Positions 52,338 through 62,005 are shown, numbered from the stretch's first letter. The stretch is 64,000 nt of DNA from Bacteroidota bacterium (GCA_016845175.1 JAERTD010000026.1:186001-250000), one strand, 5' to 3'. Notes: generated from the letters alone by a model not told the origin. A program made the numbers and translations.

Positions 52338-53117
52338 TTAGTTGACGGTTAACTGTAAACCATCATATGCAAGCTTTACATAATCGGGTAATTCTTTTTG
52401 TGTGTTTGCATGCAATCCCATCAGATGACTGATATGTGTCAGATAAGCTTGTTTGGGTCTTAGAAAATCTAAAACTTTTAGCGCCTGTGCAAGGTTGTAG
52501 TGGGATACGTGTGCTTCCTTTCTTAAGGCATTCAGGACAATCACATCACAATCAGTAAGCCCGGCAAGTACATCGCCTGGAATATAATTGGTGTCGGTGA
52601 TATATGCGAAATTTCCAATACGAAAACCAAATACTTCCAGTCGCATATGTAAACAAGCCAAAGGTTGAATTTCAAGGCCGTTAATGCAAATAGGTTCGTC
52701 GTTTATGGAGTTAAGTGTAATCTGAGGAACCCCGGGATATGGGGTGTCAGTAAATGCATAAGAAAATTCATTTTTGATGCCTTGCTGTGCGTCAGCTGCC
52801 GCATAAACCTTCATGGGCTTTCGTTGCAGATAATTAAATGCGCGGACATCATCAAGACCAGCGATATGATCTTTGTGACTGTGTGTAATTAAGATGGCAT
52901 CCAGTTTCTGTACTTTGGCTCTCAGCATCTGATATCGGAAGTCAGGCCCGGCATCAATGGTAAAGGTCTGACCCTTAGCTTCAATTAAAATGGAGGATCG
53001 CAGACGATTGTCCCTTGGATCAGAGCTTAGACAAACCTGACATGAACAACCCACTACCGGTACCCCCTGAGAAGTACCACTGCCCAAAAAACTAACAAGT
53101 ATTTCCTTTGATGCCAT
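52338..53117 (-). CDS. MBL-fold metallo-hydrolase, PhnP-like
   Basis: The 259-residue protein has the metallo-beta-lactamase motif THSHKDHIAGLDD (HxHxDH), N-terminal VSFLGSGTSQGVPVVGC with the cysteine cluster CSCQVC, and a later histidine at YLTHISHLMG. PhnP hydrolyses cyclic phosphate esters during phosphonate breakdown; many relatives of unknown substrate share this form. The gene is alone, divergent from the DUF6913 gene. Confidence 0.87.
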   Translation of the reverse strand: MASKEILVSFLGSGTSQGVPVVGCSCQVCLSSDPRDNRLRSSILIEAKGQTFTIDAGPDFRYQMLRAKVQKLDAILITHSHKDHIAGLDDVRAFNYLQRKPMKVYAAADAQQGIKNEFSYAFTDTPYPGVPQITLNSINDEPICINGLEIQPLACLHMRLEVFGFRIGNFAYITDTNYIPGDVLAGLTDCDVIVLNALRKEAHVSHYNLAQALKVLDFLRPKQAYLTHISHLMGLHANTQKELPDYVKLAYDGLQLTVN

Positions 53118-53153
53118 ATTTAATCAAAGGTATGTTTTATTGATCAATGTGTT

Positions 53154-53747
53154 GTGAATTCTTTCTACTTTTACCAGGTAATAATTCAAAGGGATCAGGA
53201 CAAAAAATTGAGCACACTAAGCATCCATATACAGGAGTATTTTGCCAGTAGGAGTAAATATATCCCTCAGAAACAATCTGTTGGAAATAAACTGCTCGAG
53301 TCTGCAAGGGTTGGCTTGTTTTTTTGCATCCATTCAAAAACTGATCTTAATTTGGTTCGGAATGCAGTAAGAGGTATACGGCCAAATTTCCCAAAAGCTC
53401 AGGTGATTATATATAATGTCAATCGAGAAATCCCAGATGTCATTGCAGAAAGAGACTTATTTTTGTTTGGCCCGGAGGATTTTACCATGTTTTGGAAAAA
53501 GAAGCCCATGTTGGAAGAATGGTTTAGTAAGCATCAGTTTGATTTGCTTATCAATTTCGACAACGGAAAGGATAGCGTGCGCAATGCCTTGTTTTCTGAG
53601 ATCAGAGCAGATTTCAAAGTCGGGCCTCACATTGAGAAGTACGCAGACATGTACAATATGATGATTGAGAAGACCAAAAAAAAGATGGATTATCAAGAGT
53701 ATTTTGAGCAAACACTACATTATTTAACTGTATTGAATATCAAATAA
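53154..53747 (+). CDS. DUF6913-type protein upstream of dapA
   Basis: The 197-residue protein has a single alpha/beta-looking domain (VGLFFCIHSKTDLNLVRNAVRGI, AQVIIYNVNRE, FDLLINFDNGKDSVRNALFS) with no enzyme motif I know. Similar proteins of unknown function sit next to dapA in Bacteroidota genomes. The start is uncertain: GTG at 53,154 is the only in-frame choice near the front, preceded by AT-rich sequence. It is 2 nt from dapA and so co-transcribed. Confidence 0.75.
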   Translation: MNSFYFYQVIIQRDQDKKLSTLSIHIQEYFASRSKYIPQKQSVGNKLLESARVGLFFCIHSKTDLNLVRNAVRGIRPNFPKAQVIIYNVNREIPDVIAERDLFLFGPEDFTMFWKKKPMLEEWFSKHQFDLLINFDNGKDSVRNALFSEIRADFKVGPHIEKYADMYNMMIEKTKKKMDYQEYFEQTLHYLTVLNIK

Positions 53748-53749
53748 AT

Positions 53750-54631
53750 ATGAAACATCAACTGATAGGAACCGGAGTAGCCATTGTTACCCCATTTAAG
53801 TCTGATAAAACTGTGGATTACGAAGCCCTGCAAAGGCTAATCAACCATATTATCGATGGTGGTGTCGATTTTATCGTCGCTATGGGAACCACCAGTGAGG
53901 CTGCCACATTGGCTAAGGATGAAAGAGAAGCTATCCTGGATTTTGTTGTCAAAACCAACGCAGGACGTAGACCATTGGTAGTCGGTATTGGAGGTAACAA
54001 TACAGCTGAAGTGGTACAATGCATTGAGGAAACCAATTTTGAAGCTATTCAGGGAATTTTATCAGTGGCTCCCTACTATAATAAACCCAATCAACGGGGC
54101 ATGTATGCCCATTTTGAAGCCATTGCTAAAGCAAGCCCTGTGGCTGTTATTGTTTACAATGTGCCCAGTAGAACCAGTTCCAATATAGCCGCAGAAACCA
54201 TGATCAGCCTGGCTGAAGATTTCAGCAATATTGTCGCGGTTAAGGAAGCCTCCGGAGATATGGGACAAATTATGGAGATATTGAGATTAAAACCCGATGG
54301 TTTTGAAGTATTATCAGGCGATGATGCCTTGACTTTTCCCATGCTGACGCTTGGTGCCAAGGGAGTAATATCTGTTGTGGCTAATGTGTTGCCCGGGTCA
54401 TTTTCTGACATGGTGAGAACCAGCCTGGAAGGAAAATATGACGAAGCACGAAAGCTTCATTATAGGGTCTTACCACTGATTGATCAATTATTTGCAGATG
54501 GAAATCCGGCAGGTGTCAAGGAAGCCCTTCATGCCAAAGGTATTTGTGACAATCAACTTCGACTGCCATTGGTAGCTGTTAATGATGGCGTTTCAGAAAA
54601 AATTAAGCATTTGATCAAGAACGAATCCTAA
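53750..54631 (+). CDS. dapA: 4-hydroxy-tetrahydrodipicolinate synthase DapA
   Basis: The 293-residue TIM-barrel enzyme has GTGVAIVTPFK, GTTSEAATL (the pyruvate-binding loop), YNVPSRTSSNIA with the tyrosine and the Schiff-base lysine in VAVKEASGD. It condenses pyruvate with aspartate semialdehyde, the first step to lysine and diaminopimelate for peptidoglycan. This is biosynthetic and not part of the 3-oxoadipate operon. Length is normal. Confidence 0.96.
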   Translation: MKHQLIGTGVAIVTPFKSDKTVDYEALQRLINHIIDGGVDFIVAMGTTSEAATLAKDEREAILDFVVKTNAGRRPLVVGIGGNNTAEVVQCIEETNFEAIQGILSVAPYYNKPNQRGMYAHFEAIAKASPVAVIVYNVPSRTSSNIAAETMISLAEDFSNIVAVKEASGDMGQIMEILRLKPDGFEVLSGDDALTFPMLTLGAKGVISVVANVLPGSFSDMVRTSLEGKYDEARKLHYRVLPLIDQLFADGNPAGVKEALHAKGICDNQLRLPLVAVNDGVSEKIKHLIKNES

Positions 54632-54681
54632 TGGAGATAAAATGGCTAGCTCCAATCGTTCTATTTGAAAAAACGTAAACA

Positions 54682-57003
54682 ATGAAATATTTCTTAAGAC
54701 TTTTACTCATTTTCATCCCATTTAGCATGGTGGGCCAAACCATGGAAATTTCACCCGAAGAAATGTTGGCCCAAAGGGGTGAAATATACTTTCAGTTCCA
54801 ATTACATGATGATGCGAGCATAGAAGAGGAAATCATGCTGTTGAATAAAACCATTTCCATAGATCAAGTAAAGGAATTAACAGTGTGGGCATATGCCAAT
54901 GAGAAGGAATATAACAGCTTCAAACAAATGGGCTATGAGATGGAGATGCTCATTCCTCCTTCCATGCAACATCGGCCGAAGATGCTGCATAGCTTTGATA
55001 ACAGAGCTGCCAACGATTGGGATTATTATCCTGATTATGATACTTATATGAGTATGATGAATCAGTATGCCATAGATTATCCCAACCTCTGTGAACTGAT
55101 TACCATTGGTACATTGAATAGCGGCAGAGAAATTGTCGCTATTCATATTAATACAGACCTGAGTGCTGACAACGATAAACCTCAGTTTTTCTATACCTCT
55201 TCCATGCATGGGGATGAGCTGGCTGGTTATATACTTACCTTACGGCTTATTGATTATCTGTTAACAAATTATGGATCTGATGAAAGGGTAGATAATCTGG
55301 TTGATAATATTGATATATGGCTGAACCCTTTGGCCAATCCGGATGGAACATTTGCTGGTGGTAACCACACAGTATATGGTGCGACCCGTGGTAATGCCAA
55401 TGGTATAGATTTTAACAGAAATTTTCCGGACCCTGAAGATGGAACCAATCCCGATGGCAATCCTCATCAGGAAGAAACCATCTTATTTATGGATTTTGCA
55501 GAAGCACATGATTTTGTTATGAGTGCGAATATGCACGGGGGTGCAGAAGTTTGTAATTACCCCTGGGATACCTGGCCACGACTGGCGGCTGATGATGATT
55601 GGTGGTATTATGTATGTCGTGAGTATGCAGATACGGTTCATGCCTATGGACCTCAGGGTTATATGACAGATCATGATGATGGAATTACCAATGGCTATGC
55701 CTGGTATTCTATATCAGGTGGGCGACAAGACTATATGAACTACTTTGAACACACCCGTGAATTCACCCTGGAATTAAGTGAGATTAAACTGCCGCCTGCC
55801 AGTTTGCTGCCACAGTTCTGGGAATCAAACCACCGCTCATTACTCAATTATATGGAGCAGGTGTTGTATGGTTTTTCGGGACAGATTACCAATGCTTACA
55901 CTGGAGCACCTGTGCAGGCCAAAGTTTATATTGAAGACCATGAGGAAGATAACTCGTGGGTGTTTTCATCAATGCCCTTGGGTTTGTATTATAGACCGGT
56001 GAAGGAGGGAACATATGATGTAACCTATTCGGCCTTTGGTTATTATTCAAAGACGGTTAGTGGCATTCAGGTTCAAGACAGGGCCAGTCTTACCGTTGAT
56101 GTGGAACTGACACCCTATATGAGCCTGACGGCAGGTTTTAGTACCGATGAAACCCTTATCGGCAATGGGCAGGCTATTAGCTTTTATGATGAGTCCCTGG
56201 GTGGAAATATCGAGAGCTGGTCCTGGGAATTTGAAGGAGCTGATCCTCAGTTTTCGACTGAAGAGAACCCTGTAGGGATTTATTATGGAGAAAATGGCAG
56301 CTATGATGTAAGCCTCTTGGTAACTGACACCAATGGCAATTCCAACACCTTGCATCGAGAGGATTATATAAAAGTTGTGGATCAATATCTCATGACTGAT
56401 ACCACTTTATCAAGCTGTGAAGGCTTATTGTATGACGCTGGGGGGGCTTTTGACAATTATTCTAATAACGAGGATTACCAGCTGACCATTTACCCATTTG
56501 AAGTGCATTCTTCGGTGAAAATAATTTTCGAAATGTTTGATGTGGAGGCTTCAACCGACTGTACGAATGATTATTTAAACATTTACAATGGAATTGATAC
56601 CCAGGCACCTTTCCTTGGAAGTTGGTGTGGCAGCACAGGACCAGATTCCATAACCGCAACCAACGGGATGGGTGCACTCACCCTGGAGTTTCATTCAAAT
56701 GAGGCGGTAACTGGATCCGGATGGCGAGCCTTAATCACCTGTGATACAGGTGTGGGAGGCATTGAAAACAAAGAACATCAGGTGGTATTATATCCTCATC
56801 CTGCCAACGACCATTTAAATATCAGTGCCAAGGAGCAGATCCAAATGCTGGAAGTATTTGATTTGTCGGGAAAGTTACATATGAGTTATCAACCGCAATC
56901 CAATGTCATGCGACTGGATATTCAACATTTGGATGCCGGTTTGTATATCATAAAATTTAGCCTCAGCCAAACTGAAGAAATACACAAACTTATCAAACTA
57001 TAA
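54682..57003 (+). CDS. Secreted M14 zinc carboxypeptidase with PKD, CUB and T9SS domains
   Basis: The 773-residue protein has a signal peptide, a propeptide region, then an M14 peptidase: SSMHGDELAGYI (HxxE zinc ligands), FDFNRNFPD-like DFNRNFPDPEDG, NMHGGAEVCNYPWD (third ligand His), and REFTLELSE with the catalytic Glu. A carboxypeptidase-regulatory-like domain follows (~400-470), then a PKD domain (~480-580), a CUB-like domain (~590-690) and a T9SS type A sorting domain (YPHPANDHLNIS ... AGLYIIKFSLSQT). It is a surface enzyme that trims C-terminal residues from peptides. It lies downstream of dapA, 51 nt away. Confidence 0.93.
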   Translation: MKYFLRLLLIFIPFSMVGQTMEISPEEMLAQRGEIYFQFQLHDDASIEEEIMLLNKTISIDQVKELTVWAYANEKEYNSFKQMGYEMEMLIPPSMQHRPKMLHSFDNRAANDWDYYPDYDTYMSMMNQYAIDYPNLCELITIGTLNSGREIVAIHINTDLSADNDKPQFFYTSSMHGDELAGYILTLRLIDYLLTNYGSDERVDNLVDNIDIWLNPLANPDGTFAGGNHTVYGATRGNANGIDFNRNFPDPEDGTNPDGNPHQEETILFMDFAEAHDFVMSANMHGGAEVCNYPWDTWPRLAADDDWWYYVCREYADTVHAYGPQGYMTDHDDGITNGYAWYSISGGRQDYMNYFEHTREFTLELSEIKLPPASLLPQFWESNHRSLLNYMEQVLYGFSGQITNAYTGAPVQAKVYIEDHEEDNSWVFSSMPLGLYYRPVKEGTYDVTYSAFGYYSKTVSGIQVQDRASLTVDVELTPYMSLTAGFSTDETLIGNGQAISFYDESLGGNIESWSWEFEGADPQFSTEENPVGIYYGENGSYDVSLLVTDTNGNSNTLHREDYIKVVDQYLMTDTTLSSCEGLLYDAGGAFDNYSNNEDYQLTIYPFEVHSSVKIIFEMFDVEASTDCTNDYLNIYNGIDTQAPFLGSWCGSTGPDSITATNGMGALTLEFHSNEAVTGSGWRALITCDTGVGGIENKEHQVVLYPHPANDHLNISAKEQIQMLEVFDLSGKLHMSYQPQSNVMRLDIQHLDAGLYIIKFSLSQTEEIHKLIKL

Positions 57004-57045
57004 CGTCCTCGCATGAGAGGTGGGATCACTGGTTATCGGCTATTC

Positions 57046-57876
57046 CTACCAATTAATAAATAGGTAGCCGTTTAGAAAAAACCTGACAGCAAGATATCCT
57101 ATAAGTGCAGTAAGGATCAGGGCATAGGACAGGCTGATTTTTCGGTCTTCTTCGTCAAAATAGATGCTGTCAAGACTGGTCATTCTAACAGCTCCAATGA
57201 GTACAAGTACACCCAGACTAATCCATGAGTATTTTTCCTGGAACCTAATGACCGGAAGAAAGTAGAGAACCACTAGTGCACTTCCAATCACATAGGGAAC
57301 GACAAACTGAGCCATAATAAAGAAGGGCTTGTTCTTATTGTTAAGCTCGTTAAAATAGGAGTTTGCCGAGATAGCTATGGGTCTGGAAATCAATATTGCT
57401 GTTGATAGTAAGCCAAAAAAACCGACCAAAGCTACCAGCATTTTGGAAGTGTCTGTTAAATACATCCAGTTAAAAACATGACCTATACCTTGGGTGAAAA
57501 TATTTCCGATGAGCAATCCGCCAAAGAAATAATTAAAGGCATGAAGGCACAACCATACAAAGAATATTTTAACCCTTGCTACCTCTTCGAGTAATGAAAA
57601 GAAGGCTACCAGAGCAATGATGCCAGCAATCAAAATAAGCAGGGGTCCGGCACTGTACATGAGCTTAACGGCATCGTGGGTCCACTCATAGGGCTCCACA
57701 TGATACACGATTTTCGCGAAGTTAAAACTAACAGGATAGTGGAACATGCCTGCTGTAAAAACCGTGGCAAAATGATTGATATAGAAAACCAACAAATAGG
57801 CCATCACGAAGGAAGCTGTTGAATTGAGTACAATTCTCCAGAAATTCGCACGCGATAATTTTTGGTCTAACAGCAT
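57046..57876 (-). CDS. Multi-pass membrane protein, function unknown
   Basis: The 276-residue protein has about seven hydrophobic helices (e.g. LISILIAGIIALVAFFSLL, MLVALVGFFGLLSTAILI, QFVVPYVIGSALVVLYFLP) and no recognisable transporter motif. The N-terminus is cytoplasmic and basic. It is convergent with the M14 peptidase and precedes the synthase gene on the other side. I cannot name a family. Confidence 0.6.
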   Translation of the reverse strand: MLLDQKLSRANFWRIVLNSTASFVMAYLLVFYINHFATVFTAGMFHYPVSFNFAKIVYHVEPYEWTHDAVKLMYSAGPLLILIAGIIALVAFFSLLEEVARVKIFFVWLCLHAFNYFFGGLLIGNIFTQGIGHVFNWMYLTDTSKMLVALVGFFGLLSTAILISRPIAISANSYFNELNNKNKPFFIMAQFVVPYVIGSALVVLYFLPVIRFQEKYSWISLGVLVLIGAVRMTSLDSIYFDEEDRKISLSYALILTALIGYLAVRFFLNGYLFINW

Positions 57877-57971
57877 AGTGATGACAACTTAAAATTGTCA
57901 ATGTGAGCAACAAGCAGCAGAGTAAACCGACTAAGTATGTTATAATTTAGCCGGGAAAATCAAAAGAAACA

Positions 57972-59216
57972 TTAAGCAGTTTGTTCCCGCATTTCTTCCG
58001 AGTATTCCTTGTTCTCCAGTTTGTTCTTGACAACACCAAAGGCTTTAACGGTGTATTCCACATCCTCCAGAGTATGTATGGCTGTGGGTATCAATCGCAG
58101 CAATATCATTCCTTTAGGGACCACGGGATAGACCACAATGGAACAGAAGATATTATAGTTTTCTCTAAGGTCGTAGGTGATTTGAGTAGCTTCACCAACA
58201 GTACCATGCAATACTACAGGAGTTACTGGTGATTCAGTGTGACCTAAATCCAGCCCTTCTTCTTTTAAGCCTTTTTGCAGGGCATGTACGATGGTCCATA
58301 GCTTCTCACGATGGCTTGGATCCTTACGCAACATTTCGAGGCGTTTTAGCGATCCAATCACCATGGGCATGGGTAATGATTTGGCAAAAATCTGTGACCG
58401 CATATTGTACTGAAGGTATTTGATGACATCCTTACGGGCTGCGATAAATCCTCCAATGCCTGCCATGGCCTTGGCAAAGGTTCCAAAGTATAGATCAACT
58501 TCATCCTGTACACCAAAGTGTTCATCCGTCCCTGCACCGGTAGGTCCCATGGTGCCAAATCCGTGGGCATCGTCAATGAACAAGCGGAAATTATATTTCT
58601 TTTTTAAGGCTACGATTTCATCAAGTTTTCCAAGGTCACCTGACATACCGTAAACACCCTCTGTGATTAATAAGATACCGCCACCGGTTTTATTGATAAT
58701 TCTTGTGGCACGTTCCAGTTCCTTTTCCAGGTTCTGCATATTGTTATGCGGGTATACAAAACGCTTCCCAAAATGAAGACGCATACCATCTATTATACAT
58801 GCGTGAGCTTCTGAATCATATACGATGACATCTTTACGGTCAACCATGGCATTGATGATAGAAACCATACCTTGATAGCCGTAATTCAAAAGGTAGGCAG
58901 CCTCCTTATTCACAAAATCGGCCAACTTACCTTCCAATTCTTCATGGTATTTCGTTTGCCCTGACATCATTCTGGCACCCATTGGATAGGCCATGCCCCA
59001 TTCTTCAGCAGCATCTGCATCAGCTTTTCTGACTTCCGGGTGGTTGCCCAGCCCTAAATAATTATTCAAACTCCAAACCAGGCGCTCTTTGCCCTGAAAC
59101 ATCATTTTATTGGAGATATCACCTTCCAGTTTTGGAAACATATAATAACCTTCGGCCTGGTGGGCGTATTTTCCCAGCGGGCCCATATTCACAACACATT
59201 TATCAAAAATATCCAT
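57972..59216 (-). CDS. Alpha-oxoamine synthase (serine palmitoyltransferase / cysteate acyltransferase type)
   Basis: The 414-residue PLP enzyme is of the fold I 2-amino-3-oxoacyl type: SLNNYLGLGNHPEV at the N-terminus, GARMMSGQTKYHEELE, DDAHGFGTMGPTGAG (PLP aspartate/histidine) and the lysine in YFGTFAKAMAGIGGFIA. Serine palmitoyltransferase, cysteate-fatty acyl transferase (capnine/sulfonolipid route), 8-amino-7-oxononanoate synthase and KBL share this form. No bioF/bioA or kbl partner gene is next to it, and Bacteroidota use such enzymes for sphingolipids or sulfonolipids, so those are favoured. Substrate not settled. Confidence 0.78.
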   Translation of the reverse strand: MDIFDKCVVNMGPLGKYAHQAEGYYMFPKLEGDISNKMMFQGKERLVWSLNNYLGLGNHPEVRKADADAAEEWGMAYPMGARMMSGQTKYHEELEGKLADFVNKEAAYLLNYGYQGMVSIINAMVDRKDVIVYDSEAHACIIDGMRLHFGKRFVYPHNNMQNLEKELERATRIINKTGGGILLITEGVYGMSGDLGKLDEIVALKKKYNFRLFIDDAHGFGTMGPTGAGTDEHFGVQDEVDLYFGTFAKAMAGIGGFIAARKDVIKYLQYNMRSQIFAKSLPMPMVIGSLKRLEMLRKDPSHREKLWTIVHALQKGLKEEGLDLGHTESPVTPVVLHGTVGEATQITYDLRENYNIFCSIVVYPVVPKGMILLRLIPTAIHTLEDVEYTVKAFGVVKNKLENKEYSEEMREQTA

Positions 59217-59649
59217 GCTTTTTGTCTTTTAACCCCATTGTGCCTTTGTGTTGAGCAAATCAGGGTGCCTCATTATTAATTGGTTGAAAAAGATAAGTTG
59301 CTTAAAATCATGTCGGTAGACAGCCTTTTCAGGCTTTAAGTTCAGGCATTCTCAGCGCATTCCTTTCTCACCTGACAAAAATAGGTTTTTTAAGCTATTG
59401 GGCAAATTCACAAACTAATTATTCAATGGATATATCCAGCTGCTGTTTATCCTCTCAGATAAGCACTTTTTTCCAAGTCTGTTCCAGTGCTTGAAAGTGC
59501 TTTTTATTCCTGAATGATGAGCAGCAGAATGCCGGATTGTGGAGGGAACTGGGGGTACTTTTCATAAAAAATGTGAAAAGCCTTGCAACGAATACTATTG
59601 CTGTGGTTTTTCCGTTTTGAACTTCGATAAATTATTCTAATTTTGCCGG
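59217..59649. promoter_or_regulatory. Intergenic region with bamD promoter and hairpins
   Basis: No gene is visible. The bamD promoter is here: TTTG (59,616-59,619), 18 nt, TAATTTTG (59,638-59,645), an excellent -33/-7 pair, with the ATG only 4 nt after the -7 box. Upstream lie an inverted repeat CTTTTCA / TGAAAAG (59,558-59,564 and 59,574-59,580) and AAGCACT (59,461-59,467) facing two AGTGCTT copies (59,486-59,492; 59,496-59,502). None matches a known RNA family. Confidence 0.55.
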
Positions 59650-60447
59650 ATGTTTCAAAAGACAGGTTTTTTTATATTAGTTGCTGGTTTATTGATGGTT
59701 AGCCTTGGTTGTAAAAACTATTCAAAAACGTTGAAGAGTGGAAACAATGAGTTGAAATACGAAACAGGCATCGACTTGTATGAAAAGGGCGACTTCAATC
59801 GTGCCTTACAGTTTTTTGATATTCTGAGAGCGGTGTACCGTGGCACAGAAAGAGGGGAGAAGCTTACCTATTATACTGCCAATAGCTATTTTCAGATGAA
59901 GGATTATCAGATAGCAGCATATTATTATAAACAGTATAACCAAATGTATTCCCGTGGAACCCATGCTGAGGAGTGTGGTTTCTTAAGTGCTTACTGCAAT
60001 TTTCTTGATTCCCCACGCTATAGTCTGGACCAAAACAGTACACACCTTGCATTGAGAGAATTGCAAGGTTTTATTGATCAATATCCCAGAAGTGACAGGG
60101 TGGAAGAAGCTACCCGCCTGATGGATGAACTAAGGGCTAAACTGGAATTGAAGGATTTTAAAGTAGCCATGTTATATTACAAAATGGAAAGCTATCAGGC
60201 CGCCATTACCTCTTTTGAAGGCTTGCTTGATGACTATCCCGACACAGATAATAAAGAAGAGGTTTTGTTCCATATCACAAAGGCTTATTACCTTTATGCA
60301 GAGAATAGCATTTACTCCAAACGAATGGAACGCTATGAGAAAACTCTGGAATCCTATAATAACCTGAAATATCTCTACCCGGAAAGTGAATATCTATCCA
60401 AGGTAGATAAAATATATGATGAAGTTAAAGAAATCGTAAGTAATTAA
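59650..60447 (+). CDS. bamD: Outer-membrane assembly lipoprotein BamD
   Basis: The 265-residue protein has a lipoprotein signal (FILVAGLLMVSLGC lipobox ending at Cys ~21) and tetratricopeptide repeats: YETGIDLYEKGDFNRALQFF, YYTANSYFQMKDYQIAAYYY, AMLYYKMESYQAAITSFEGLL and others to the end. This is the BamD/YfiO layout (five TPR motifs), a partner of BamA in inserting outer-membrane proteins. Its likely promoter leaves almost no untranslated leader. It is followed closely by the omega-subunit gene. Confidence 0.88.
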   Translation: MFQKTGFFILVAGLLMVSLGCKNYSKTLKSGNNELKYETGIDLYEKGDFNRALQFFDILRAVYRGTERGEKLTYYTANSYFQMKDYQIAAYYYKQYNQMYSRGTHAEECGFLSAYCNFLDSPRYSLDQNSTHLALRELQGFIDQYPRSDRVEEATRLMDELRAKLELKDFKVAMLYYKMESYQAAITSFEGLLDDYPDTDNKEEVLFHITKAYYLYAENSIYSKRMERYEKTLESYNNLKYLYPESEYLSKVDKIYDEVKEIVSN

Positions 60448-60457
60448 TTGATATATA

Positions 60458-60790
60458 ATGGACTATAAAAAGATTAAAGCCGAAACTACTGCCGTAACCC
60501 GTCAAAAGGACAGCTTTTACAACCACACGGGTAACATCTACGAAACCGTTGTTGTGCTTTCGAAAAGAGCCAACCAGGTGGGAACTGAAATTAAAACTGA
60601 GCTGGATCAGAAAATTGCTGAATTTGCACCGGCTACTGATAATCTGGAAGAAGTTTTTGAGAACAGAGAGCAGATTGAAATTGCGAAGTTTTATGAGCAC
60701 CTTCCCAAACCAACCCTTATTGCAGTACATGAGTTTCTGAATGACCAGGTCTATATCAGAAACCCTCACAAAGAGGCTGGTAATTATTAA
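60458..60790 (+). CDS. RNA polymerase omega subunit (Bacteroidota type)
   Basis: The 110-residue protein has the Bacteroidota Rpb6/omega form: TGNIYETVVVLSKRANQVGTEIKTELDQKI around the conserved motif, with a longer tail than E. coli RpoZ. It helps assemble the beta-prime subunit. Its placement between bamD and coaBC is the conserved Bacteroidota order. Sequence divergence means generic searches may call it a hypothetical protein. Confidence 0.85.
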   Translation: MDYKKIKAETTAVTRQKDSFYNHTGNIYETVVVLSKRANQVGTEIKTELDQKIAEFAPATDNLEEVFENREQIEIAKFYEHLPKPTLIAVHEFLNDQVYIRNPHKEAGNY

Positions 60791-60793
60791 AAG

Positions 60794-62005
60794 ATGCTGG
60801 CTGGTAAGAAAATACTCATCGGTATTACAGGCAGCATTGCTGCTTATAAGATCCCGTTCCTCATCCGTTTCCTTAAGAAGCAAGGGGCTGAGGTGCAGAT
60901 ACTGATGACTGATTTTGCCACTGAGTTTGTAACCCCGTTAACCTTATCAACCCTCTCGGAAAAGCCAGTACTTACTGATTTTTTTGATAAAGGAGATGGT
61001 AGTTGGACCAGCCATGTGGATTTGGGTTTGTGGGCTGATCTATTCCTTGTGGCACCTTTATCAGCCAATACCATGGCAAAGATGGCCAGCGGAATAGCTG
61101 ACAACCTTTTGCTGACTACCATACTGTCTGCAAGGTGCCCTATCTATTTTGCCCCTGCCATGGATCTGGATATGTATAAACATCCCAGTACCCAAAATAA
61201 TATTGCTACCCTGAAGTCCTTTGGTTATAAGCTCATTGAGCCTGTAGAAGGTGAGCTGGCCAGTGGTTTGCATGGATTCGGACGATTAGAAGAACCAGAA
61301 TTGATTTTTGAAGTGCTTAAAAAAGCGCTATTAGGAAAAAAGCCTTTTGAAGGGAAAAAAGCTTTGATCACTGCAGGCCCTACTCAGGAACCCATCGACC
61401 CTGTACGATATATTGGTAATCGCTCCAGTGGTAAGATGGGTGTTGAAATTGCACTGGCACTGGCTGAAATGGGTGCTGATGTCGATCTGATCCTAGGCCC
61501 GAGTGCTATAAAAGTAACTCATCCCAAGATTGATGTAGTGCATATAGAAACTGCTGATGACATGCACCAGGCCTGTATGCAAAGATTTCCCGATAGTGAT
61601 ATCACTGTAATGGCAGCCGCAGTAGCGGATTATACTTCCACTCAGGTTTCCAAACAGAAAATTAAGAAAGACACTGAGCTTTCTACCATCAGTTTAAAAC
61701 CAACGGTTGACATTCTTGCCACCATGGGTACACAAAAAACTGAACAACAAGTATTGGTGGGTTTTGCATTGGAAACAGACAATGAAGTGGAAAATGCCAG
61801 AAAAAAACTTGAGAAAAAAAATACTGACCTTCTGGTACTGAACAGCCTTCGCGATGAAGGAGCCGGATTTGGTGTGGATACTAATAAAGTGAGTCTGCTG
61901 TATGCAAATGGGAAGCAAATTGAAATTCCCTTACAATCAAAACAGGAAGTTGCCGTTACTATAGGAAAGTCAATAGAAGCCATATTAAATCCTGTAGACT
62001 CATGA
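60794..62005 (+). CDS. coaBC: Bifunctional phosphopantothenoylcysteine decarboxylase/synthase CoaBC
   Basis: The 403-residue protein has the flavin-dependent CoaC half (LIGITGSIAAYKIPFLI, SANTMAKMASGIADNLL, APAMDLDMYKHP) and the CoaB half (ALITAGPTQEPIDPVRYIGNRSSGKMG, AAAVADY, VGFALETDNE). It ligates cysteine to phosphopantothenate using CTP and then decarboxylates the product to 4'-phosphopantetheine. It overlaps the next gene by 4 bp (ATGA). Confidence 0.97.
   Translation: MLAGKKILIGITGSIAAYKIPFLIRFLKKQGAEVQILMTDFATEFVTPLTLSTLSEKPVLTDFFDKGDGSWTSHVDLGLWADLFLVAPLSANTMAKMASGIADNLLLTTILSARCPIYFAPAMDLDMYKHPSTQNNIATLKSFGYKLIEPVEGELASGLHGFGRLEEPELIFEVLKKALLGKKPFEGKKALITAGPTQEPIDPVRYIGNRSSGKMGVEIALALAEMGADVDLILGPSAIKVTHPKIDVVHIETADDMHQACMQRFPDSDITVMAAAVADYTSTQVSKQKIKKDTELSTISLKPTVDILATMGTQKTEQQVLVGFALETDNEVENARKKLEKKNTDLLVLNSLRDEGAGFGVDTNKVSLLYANGKQIEIPLQSKQEVAVTIGKSIEAILNPVDS

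Noticed and set aside
53750..54631. dapA as part of lysine metabolism with the 3-oxoadipate operon
   Set aside because: DapA is a biosynthetic enzyme about 36 kb away with its own neighbour; no link seen.
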